From: Microcaldota archaeon
GTDB taxonomy: Archaea; Micrarchaeota; Micrarchaeia; Micrarchaeales; CABMGC01
NCBI GenBank assembly: GCA_021828295.1
Contig: JAKASF010000008.1
Span: 1-38,803 of the forward strand
Direction of reading: 5' to 3'
Length of the DNA stretch: 38,803 nucleotides
Made by a program: the position numbers and the translations under genes. The notes under the pieces were generated by a model. It ran no database searches. It saw only the letters and a list, made by a program, of their open reading frames with translations, and was not told the origin of the DNA. Below are positions 1 through 7,224 of this stretch, one piece after another. Every line of letters starts with the position of its first letter. The first letter of the stretch is position 1.

Positions 1-18
1 AGGAAGGTAGGCTCGTAA

Positions 19-1188
19 TCACTTCGCCGCGCTGACTATCTTTATCACGTCGCCGTCCTTTAGCGCGTAGTCTTTCGCAACCCTCAGTTTCTTCTTCGCA
101 TCCACGGCGTAGAGCATCCCCTTCGCGAGGTCCGTGTGTATCGCTCCGGCTAGCTCGACTGCCTTGGCCCCGTCCCTGACGAGCAAGGCATCTGGCAGCG
201 TGCTTCCGAAGTGGTCCGTGTACTTGTTCTCGTCCTCCACTGGGTAAACGACTATGTCGCCTAGCACGTCGAACACCACCTTGTTTATTATCTTCTGCAC
301 TCCCGTACCCTTATTCTTGCTTATGAAGCCCGCCATGTAGTCGAGCGCCCTCCTCTGCTCCCCGCTCACCTCCTTCTTTATCCTGAAGCTCTCGGCACCA
401 GGAACGTAGTCTATCACTCCGCTCGCCGCCGCCTTCCTTAGTGCGAGCTCGATGGCGCCGGAGCAGCCTATCACCGTATAAGTAGGAAGTTTCTTCTGCA
501 GCCTGTCAAGAGCACCCGCCCCGGCCAGATCAAGCTTGTTCGCAGCGATCACCGTTGGCTTGCTCAGAGCCAGCAGCCTCTCTGCAAATGCCAGCGTCTC
601 CTCCCCCCTCCACGATATCTGCGAGGTGCTCAGGCTGCTCTCCTCCGCAGCCTTCTTCACGTCCTCCTGCCTGAGGTTGAACCCCGAGAGCAGCTCGACA
701 AGCGCAACGTCTCCGTCGCTCCTCCTCGAGAGCGATGCCGAGTGCTTCGCTATTATTCCGGAGAGCCAGAGTGCCACCTCCTTCCTTATCGACTCCACCT
801 CCTCCGCCGGGTCGCTGCCCTCGCTGCTGTTTCCGTGCATGTCCGTCTTCCCGCTGAGGTCTACTACCTGTATGAAAGCGCTCGCGCCTGCAAGGTCGCT
901 CAGGAACTGGTTGCCCATCCCCTTCCCGAGGTGGGCGTCCGGCACCAGGCCAGCGACGTCGGTGATGTTTATCGGTATCTCGCGCACGCCGTCGACGCAG
1001 AGCCCGTTCCTGGGCTTGCACCTAACGCCCAGCTCCTTCTCGACGCAGGGCTTCGTGGCGTAGGCCACGCCGTAGTTGGGCTTGATTGTGGTGAACGGGT
1101 AATCGGCTATGTCGGCGCTTGCCATAGTCAGCGCCGAGAATATCGTGCTCTTGCCCTTGTTCGGCGCGCCTATTATACCTACAAGCAT
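19..1188 (-). CDS. ychF: YchF/Obg-related GTPase with C-terminal TGS-like domain
   Basis: N-terminal P-loop GIIGAPNKGKSTIFSALT, DVAGLVPDAHLGKGMGNQFL, NKLD motif, and TGS-like C-terminus (AKDYALKDGDVIKIVSAAK). Confidence 0.88.
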   Translation of the reverse strand: MLVGIIGAPNKGKSTIFSALTMASADIADYPFTTIKPNYGVAYATKPCVEKELGVRCKPRNGLCVDGVREIPINITDVAGLVPDAHLGKGMGNQFLSDLAGASAFIQVVDLSGKTDMHGNSSEGSDPAEEVESIRKEVALWLSGIIAKHSASLSRRSDGDVALVELLSGFNLRQEDVKKAAEESSLSTSQISWRGEETLAFAERLLALSKPTVIAANKLDLAGAGALDRLQKKLPTYTVIGCSGAIELALRKAAASGVIDYVPGAESFRIKKEVSGEQRRALDYMAGFISKNKGTGVQKIINKVVFDVLGDIVVYPVEDENKYTDHFGSTLPDALLVRDGAKAVELAGAIHTDLAKGMLYAVDAKKKLRVAKDYALKDGDVIKIVSAAK

Positions 1189-1198
1189 GCGCTCCCCA

Positions 1199-2515
1199 TC
1201 AATCGAACAGCTTTATCCTTATGACCTTCTTCCTCCTTATCTCCCTGAGCGTGTAGTAGATGCCGATCAGCGAGATTATCATCACCACGCCTATTATCAG
1301 CGCCTCCTGCGGCATGCCGGTGAAGAGGATGAAGAGCAGCACTACGCTGGCCATGGGCAGGTACGGGTACAGTGGCGTGCGGAACGGAGCCTTCACGCCG
1401 CGCATGCGGTAGTGAACCACGTCGAAGTTTATCAGCATGTAGTCGAACATGAGGCCGAAGTTGCTTATCGCAGCTATGACGTAGATGTTGCCGGCGAAGA
1501 GTATGAGCACGCCTATCGCAGCGGAGATGATTATCCCGTTGACTGCTGCGTCGGTGCGCTTGTTGTACCTTCTGAGGAACTTTGGCAGCAGCCTGTCCTC
1601 GCTCATCTGGTAGAGGGAGCGCGAGGCCGTGAGTATCATCGCTATCGTCGCCGATGCGGTCGCCACCATGGCGCCTAGGTCGACGATGGTGAAGAGCCAA
1701 GACGGCGCACCGGCGTGCCTGAGCGCGAACGAGAGAGGGTCAGCGGTGATGCCGTACTGAGAAGCAGGGAGCAGGGTCATCATAGCGAACACGACGAGCA
1801 CGTAGAGCGTTATGCTGATCAGCACCGCGGCCAGTATCGCCTTTACGTAGCCCTTCGCGCCGCCCTTTATCCTGTCGGTTATCGTTGATATCGACTGGAA
1901 CCCGGAGTAGGCGAAGAAGACGGCAACGCTTGCAGCGAAGATACCGCTCCAGACCCCGGTGGGCACGTTGAACGAGACGTTCGCGAACGCTATGTTCGGG
2001 TTCGTGATCGCCTCGTAGAACGCGAAGCCTATGAACGCGAGCAGTACGGCTATCTTCACAACAACAAGCACGAAATCGGTCTCGGCCGCCTTCCTGACCC
2101 CGAACATGTTGACTATCGAGAGGACGAATATGAGGGCTATCGCGGACGGGATGGCGTACGTGGCCAGCGTCAGGCCCAGAAAGCTCGAGAGGTAGGAGCC
2201 GAAGCCGAGGGCTATCGCTCCGATCGATGTCGCGAGCGCCATGTATCGCAGCATGCCCGTTATGAAGCCGAGCTCGCTGCCCAGCGCCTTGTACGTATAA
2301 GAGTAAGATGCGCCCTTGACGAACGGGAGCAGCGAACCGAGCTCGCCCAGCTCGAGCGCGATTATCAGCGCTAGCGCGCCGACGATCACGAACGCGACAA
2401 GTGCATAAGCGCCTGCGAGAGCGATCGCCGTTCCGCTCAGCACGAAGATGCCCGCCCCGATTATCGCGCCGAGGCCGACCGCCGAGGCTACGGCCACGCC
2501 TATCTTCTTCTGCAT
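1199..2515 (-). CDS. APC-family amino acid permease
   Basis: 438 aa, about 12 hydrophobic segments, N-terminal GLGAIIGAGIFVLSGTAIALAGAYALVAF motif typical of APC transporters. Confidence 0.9.
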   Translation of the reverse strand: MQKKIGVAVASAVGLGAIIGAGIFVLSGTAIALAGAYALVAFVIVGALALIIALELGELGSLLPFVKGASYSYTYKALGSELGFITGMLRYMALATSIGAIALGFGSYLSSFLGLTLATYAIPSAIALIFVLSIVNMFGVRKAAETDFVLVVVKIAVLLAFIGFAFYEAITNPNIAFANVSFNVPTGVWSGIFAASVAVFFAYSGFQSISTITDRIKGGAKGYVKAILAAVLISITLYVLVVFAMMTLLPASQYGITADPLSFALRHAGAPSWLFTIVDLGAMVATASATIAMILTASRSLYQMSEDRLLPKFLRRYNKRTDAAVNGIIISAAIGVLILFAGNIYVIAAISNFGLMFDYMLINFDVVHYRMRGVKAPFRTPLYPYLPMASVVLLFILFTGMPQEALIIGVVMIISLIGIYYTLREIRRKKVIRIKLFD

Positions 2516-2594
2516 ACGATTCTGCTACTGCATGAAAGAATAAAAACACATCAAGACAAAGATACTAAAAGCTGCAATTGCAAGATAGCATCGC

Positions 2595-2680
2595 GCGGGG
2601 GTGGCAGAGCTTGGTCAAATGCGACAGGTTCAGGGCCTGTTACCCTAGTGGTTGCAAGGGTTCAAATCCCTTCCCCCGCA
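2595..2680 (+). tRNA. tRNA-Leu(CAG), type II with long variable arm
   Basis: Acceptor GCGGGGG/CCCCCGC, anticodon stem ACAGG/CCTGT with loop TTCAGGG (anticodon CAG), T-arm GGTTCAAATCC. Confidence 0.95.
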
Positions 2681-2732
2681 TCTTCTGCATATTCCTTTAA
2701 GCCTTTCCGTAGTAATATGAGCGGGTGTTGAG

Positions 2733-2984
2733 ATGGCGAAAGACGCGTTCGACCGCATGCTCGCATACCAGGCGAGACACTCGGGCTGGATAATCTTCAG
2801 GTCCGTGTACTGGGCGATATACCTGCTGCTGCTTGGCATAGTGCTCATCTTCTACAGCGCGGCCAGCATAACCATCTCGCTGCAGGTCTTCCTGGGCTGG
2901 GCGTTCACGCTCGCTGGAATAATGATAATCATCTACGGAGCCACAGAGACGCTGCACCACAAGCTGATGCGAAAGTACGGCTAG
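2733..2984 (+). CDS. Small membrane protein of unknown function
   Basis: 83 aa, two hydrophobic helices; weak promoter-like CTTTAA upstream; no larger competing ORF. Confidence 0.65.
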   Translation: MAKDAFDRMLAYQARHSGWIIFRSVYWAIYLLLLGIVLIFYSAASITISLQVFLGWAFTLAGIMIIIYGATETLHHKLMRKYG

Positions 2985-3055
2985 CAAGCCTTATTATTTC
3001 TTAAGCTTCTTTCTGTTATGCCAATGCCCTATGCTTAGTGCTGGAACTGATTGTC

Positions 3056-4201
3056 ATGAAGCTGCCAAACATATACGCGCACAGGAACCTAAAGTTTCTC
3101 ATCGCAGTGCCGATAGTGCTAATGCTCATAGGCCTGGCCCTGTCTACGCAGATAGTCCTCGACAGCTCGCTGCGCGGGGGAGTGAGCATAATCCTGCAGA
3201 CCAACTCAACCGTCAGCGCCGGTGCGCTGGCCGGCCAGGTGAGCGCGGCGCTGCACGTGCAGGCTCCGGAGATAGCCTCCAGCCCCGGAGGCGTGCAGGT
3301 AACGCTGCCTATAAACCAGAGCCTGGCCAACGCCGACAGCTATCTCATAGAGTTCTACGCCTACAAGGCCAACTACACCGCCTATCTGGTCAACGCGACA
3401 TCGCTCGGCATAGCGTACCAGCAGAACATGACGCCCGCGCTGCTGCAGCAGCTGCAGCAGGCAAACGCCAACATAAACGCATCGCTGCAGGGCATGCGCA
3501 CCGCGCTGCAGCATGAACTCGCGGCGCTGCAGCCGTTCGGCATAAGCAACAGCACATCCTCTAACGATGCAGATGTTCTGCAGCAGGCTGCAGAGTCGGC
3601 CTACAGCTCGGCCAGCTCCCAGTACCAGAACCAGACGATAGCGGCGCTGCATACGATACTGCCCTTCACCTCCTACTCCTACCAGCAGGTGACCCCGACG
3701 CTCGGCCAGTTCTTCCTGGGCGAGCTCACGAACACGATAGTCATAGCCTTCGTCCTCATCTTCTTCGTCGTCCTTCTGATCTTCCGCTCCCCGGTGCCGT
3801 CGCTCGCCGTCGTCTTCGGCGCCGCTAACGACATAATCATAGCGCTCGGCGCGATGGGCCTCTTCAAGATACCGCTCGGCGTCGCAAGCGTAGCCGGCCT
3901 GCTGATGCTCATCGGCTACTCGATAGACACCGATGTGCTAACCGCAATAAGGATACTCAGGAGAGGGGAGGGAACGCCCGAGGACCGCGCGTACTCTGCC
4001 ATGCGCACCGGAGTGACGATGACCGCAACAGCCATCGTCTCGTTCGGCGTTCTCTTCGTGGTCTCCGTGGTGGCGTACGTGCCCACATACTACGAGATAG
4101 CAGGCGTGGTGCTCTTCGGCCTCATAGGCGACGTCTTCACCACGTGGCTCGGCAACGCGTCGATGATACTCCTGTACAAGAAGAGGAAGGGGGGGCTCTG
4201 A
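3056..4201 (+). CDS. secF: Protein-export membrane protein SecF (archaeal type)
   Basis: SLRGGVSI motif, LMLIGYSIDTDVLTAIRILRRGEGT motif of archaeal SecF, stop overlaps secD start (TGATG). Start assigned to internal ATG 3056; ORF opens at 3038. Confidence 0.9.
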   Translation: MKLPNIYAHRNLKFLIAVPIVLMLIGLALSTQIVLDSSLRGGVSIILQTNSTVSAGALAGQVSAALHVQAPEIASSPGGVQVTLPINQSLANADSYLIEFYAYKANYTAYLVNATSLGIAYQQNMTPALLQQLQQANANINASLQGMRTALQHELAALQPFGISNSTSSNDADVLQQAAESAYSSASSQYQNQTIAALHTILPFTSYSYQQVTPTLGQFFLGELTNTIVIAFVLIFFVVLLIFRSPVPSLAVVFGAANDIIIALGAMGLFKIPLGVASVAGLLMLIGYSIDTDVLTAIRILRRGEGTPEDRAYSAMRTGVTMTATAIVSFGVLFVVSVVAYVPTYYEIAGVVLFGLIGDVFTTWLGNASMILLYKKRKGGL

Positions 4202-5808
4202 TGGTTCTCGAATACTTGAAGGACTTCAGGATATCAATCCTGCTCGTGCTGATAGCGCTGCTCATTGTCCTCGACCTGCTCTTCGGCGGGCCCAACGGCC
4301 TGCATCTAGGTGTCGAGTTCATAGGGGGCACGCAGATACCGGTGCAGCTGGAGCACGCAGTGGATCCGGCTACGATGAGCAACCTGCTCACGATACTCCA
4401 GGAGCGGCTCTCCACCTTCGGGCTCAAGCAGATAACCGTGGAGGGGGTGGGAAGCTCTGAGGTATACGTGACCATACCGTCGGTCTCGCAGAGTGAGGTC
4501 CAGAGCACAATATCGGTCATAGAGAGCCAGGGTGTGTTCCAGGGCATAGTCAACGGCAGGGAGGCGCTCAACGGCTCCAGCCTGCTTAGCGGAAGCATCG
4601 GCGCTTCGCAACCGGTTGTCGCTGGCAGCAACGTCTCCTGGGCGGTGAGCTTCTTCGTAACCCAGCAGGCGGCGGTAAAGTTCTCCAAGGTGGTCTTCGG
4701 CCAGGGCAACCAGCCGCTGTACATGTTCCTGGACAGGCCCACGAATTCTGTAATCCTGTTCAACGCCTCGCTCTTCTCGGGCGTATCTGCGCTGGGCGCG
4801 AACCAGACAGCGGAGCTGCAGGCGATGCATGGCGCCGCCTCATTCGGCAACCAGACGCTGCCCATAGAGATATACAATCCAGACCTCAGCAACCTGGCTT
4901 CTGTTTCAGCGTTCTTCTCAGCGAACAGGGGCAGGTACCAGCACGTCATACTCCCAAGGAATGCGCCGCAGGCGCTGGTCTCGAACCTCACGGCGCAGAA
5001 CTACTCTCTAGCGTACGCCACGCCGCAAAACCTCACCCCAGTCATAACTACAGGCTCTAACGGCACGGCGCAGAGCCTGATAGTGAACTCATGGTCTGCC
5101 ATCGGCCTGCTCTCGGCCCCGATACTCAGCCCCGCTATAACCAACGGCTCAGTGAGCCAGAGCTACCAGATAAGCGGCTTCGCTCCGCAGACAATTGCGG
5201 CGTCGGCGAGGCTCGCGTACGCCACGAACCAGTCGACGCAGATAGCAAGCATACTCCGCGGGGGGGCGCTGCCCGTTCATGTGATAGTCGGCGTGCCCAC
5301 CACGATACCGCCCACGCTGGGCTCGCACTTCGAGGTGATAAGCGCGCTGGCGCTGATGCTCGCCATACTCGCGGTCTCGGCTACGGTGGCGATAAGGTAC
5401 AAGAGGCTCTTCCTCGTTGTGCCGATCGTCTTCACCACGCTGGCCGAGCTCTTCATAATTCTCTCCATAATAGGGCTCATAGGCACCATAGACCTGGCGG
5501 CGGTTGCGGGAATGATAGCGGTTATAGGAACGGGAGTAGATGCGCAGATAATCATAACCGACGAGGTGCTGATCACAGGCGCAGAGCACACGCTCAAGCT
5601 CAAGCTCAGCAACGCGTTCTTCATAATCTGGGCCGACGCTGGCCTGCTAGTCGTCGCGATGCTGCCGCTGCTCTTCTCCACCACGCTCATCACCATAATA
5701 GGCTTCGCCGAGTCGACGATACTTGGGGTGCTCTTCGGCGCTTTCATAACCAGGCCCGCATACGGGGCGATAATAGGCAAGCACTACTCCAGGCAGAGCA
5801 CGAACTAG
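4201..5808 (+). CDS. secD: Protein-export membrane protein SecD
   Basis: LGVEFIGGTQIPVQLE and AVIGTGVDAQIIITDEVL motifs, C-terminal TM bundle, immediately follows secF. Confidence 0.92.
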   Translation: MVLEYLKDFRISILLVLIALLIVLDLLFGGPNGLHLGVEFIGGTQIPVQLEHAVDPATMSNLLTILQERLSTFGLKQITVEGVGSSEVYVTIPSVSQSEVQSTISVIESQGVFQGIVNGREALNGSSLLSGSIGASQPVVAGSNVSWAVSFFVTQQAAVKFSKVVFGQGNQPLYMFLDRPTNSVILFNASLFSGVSALGANQTAELQAMHGAASFGNQTLPIEIYNPDLSNLASVSAFFSANRGRYQHVILPRNAPQALVSNLTAQNYSLAYATPQNLTPVITTGSNGTAQSLIVNSWSAIGLLSAPILSPAITNGSVSQSYQISGFAPQTIAASARLAYATNQSTQIASILRGGALPVHVIVGVPTTIPPTLGSHFEVISALALMLAILAVSATVAIRYKRLFLVVPIVFTTLAELFIILSIIGLIGTIDLAAVAGMIAVIGTGVDAQIIITDEVLITGAEHTLKLKLSNAFFIIWADAGLLVVAMLPLLFSTTLITIIGFAESTILGVLFGAFITRPAYGAIIGKHYSRQSTN

Positions 5809-5811
5809 GCG

Positions 5812-5849
5812 TTTGTATACAAATGTTTATATATGTTTACAGATAAACA
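5812..5849 (+). promoter_or_regulatory. vapBC promoter with palindromic operator candidates
   Basis: Perfect palindrome TTTGTATACAAA (5812-5823), TATA-like TTTATATAT (5827-5834) and inverted repeat TGTTTA-CAGA-TAAACA (5834-5849) ending 6 nt before the vapB ATG. Confidence 0.6.
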
Positions 5850-5855
5850 ATAAGC

Positions 5856-6086
5856 ATGGAAAGCGAGGTGATAAGCGTGAGGGTGGCCAAGGAGGCCAAG
5901 GAGGCCCTGGAGAGGGAGGGCATCGACGTCTCTCACGAGTTTAAGGACTACATCAAACGCAGGCTTGCGCTAATCGGGCTTAGGAAGACGGTAAGAAGGC
6001 TTGAGCCGATCATAAGGAGCATGAAACCCTCCAAGAAGGGGTTCGCCGCGCGAAGCGTGAGGGAGGATAGAGATGCTGGTCATTGA
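5856..6086 (+). CDS. vapB: VapB-like antitoxin
   Basis: 76 aa, N-terminal EVISVRVAKEAKEALEREGIDVS (ribbon-helix-helix-like), overlaps downstream PIN-domain gene. Confidence 0.8.
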   Translation: MESEVISVRVAKEAKEALEREGIDVSHEFKDYIKRRLALIGLRKTVRRLEPIIRSMKPSKKGFAARSVREDRDAGH

Positions 6087-6459
6087 CTCGTCTGCCCTGG
6101 TCAAGTTCTTTTCAGGAGAGGAGGGCTGGGAATCGCTGTCGCAGTATGTGACCGAAGCACTCACCCTGCGGTTCGCCCTGTCAGAACTGGGGAATGCGCT
6201 GCTCAAGAAGATCCGCAGCGATGCCGCGGATGCCAAAAAAGCCGAAGAGGCGTTCGCGCAATACTCCATAAGCGCGGTCCTCCTGCACGACGAAGAGTAT
6301 ACAAAAAGCGCCTTCCGGATCGGACACGCTAACGGGCTTGCCATGTACGATAGCATGTTCATAGCCGCATGCACAGACGAAGGGCTCGAGCTGGTGACCT
6401 GCGATTCTAAGCAAGCCCAGGTCGCGCGAAAATTAGGAGTAAAGGTTACGGAGTGCTAG
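6073..6459 (+). CDS. vapC: PIN-domain toxin VapC
   Basis: MLVIDSSALVKFF start, central acidic residues, LAMYDSMFIAAC and LVTCDSKQ motifs of PIN nucleases. Confidence 0.9.
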   Translation: MLVIDSSALVKFFSGEEGWESLSQYVTEALTLRFALSELGNALLKKIRSDAADAKKAEEAFAQYSISAVLLHDEEYTKSAFRIGHANGLAMYDSMFIAACTDEGLELVTCDSKQAQVARKLGVKVTEC

Positions 6460-6478
6460 TCGCATTTGATTGGTAGCA

Positions 6479-7108
6479 ATGAAACACTGTCCCATATGCA
6501 ACAGGTCCAGCGAGGAAGCCAGGTTCTACGGCGAGTTCTGCGAGTTCTGCGCGGGGAAGAAGCTCAAGGCGGGCCTGCACGCCGAGGTAAAGGTGGAGCA
6601 GTGCAGGGACTGCATGAGGATAAAGGTCGCAGGCGTGTTCGTGCCAGAGAGCAAGGGGGCCCTCGAGGCGCTCCTATCCAGGGAGTACAGGCCATACCGG
6701 ATAAGGCTGATACACAGCGGAAACGGCATAGCCAGGATGCTCGTGACCGACGAGGAGCGCGGCGGCCTGAGCGTGGAGCAGAACGTGCACCTGAAGGTGG
6801 ACAGGATGCTCTGCGACGATGACATGAAGAAGCGGGCCGGCTACTACGAAGCGATAGTGCAGTTCCGCGGGGACGAGGGCAAGGTGGGCAGGGCCGTGGC
6901 CTCGCTGGAAAGATACCTGGAGAAGAACGGCACCTTCGTCACAAAGACGGAGCAGAAGGAGCACGGCGTAGACGTGTACGCGAGCAGCAAGAAGTCGGCG
7001 CTGGCCTTCATAAGCGCAAGGCACATGAAGTACAAGGGCTCGTTCGAGCTCCACGGGGAGAAGCGCGGCAAGAGGCTCTACAGGAACACGTACTTCATAA
7101 CCCTCTAG
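6479..7108 (+). CDS. NMD3-family ribosome-associated protein (archaeal)
   Basis: N-terminal CPIC...CEFC and CRDC zinc-binding pairs followed by an NMD3-like alpha/beta domain. Confidence 0.75.
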   Translation: MKHCPICNRSSEEARFYGEFCEFCAGKKLKAGLHAEVKVEQCRDCMRIKVAGVFVPESKGALEALLSREYRPYRIRLIHSGNGIARMLVTDEERGGLSVEQNVHLKVDRMLCDDDMKKRAGYYEAIVQFRGDEGKVGRAVASLERYLEKNGTFVTKTEQKEHGVDVYASSKKSALAFISARHMKYKGSFELHGEKRGKRLYRNTYFITL

Positions 7109-7165
7109 CAGATGCCCTGCTGAGCGCATCCCCGTCCTACTGCGTGCGTCGTAGACCGCTTTGAC

Positions 7166-7181
7166 ATATATTTAAATATAT
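7166..7181 (+). promoter_or_regulatory. TATA-region palindrome upstream of the Hint-containing surface protein
   Basis: Perfect 16-bp palindrome ATATATTTAAATATAT, 43 nt before the ATG at 7225. Confidence 0.55.
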
Positions 7182-7224
7182 TGAACCTACTGTTATACTC
7201 AAGCAGCTGGCGTAGTGCATATTA

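Noticed and set aside
530-1224. Overlapping plus- and minus-strand ORFs inside the YchF-like gene
   Set aside because: Antisense or frame-shifted ORFs with Arg-rich, low-complexity translations; typical of high-GC coding DNA
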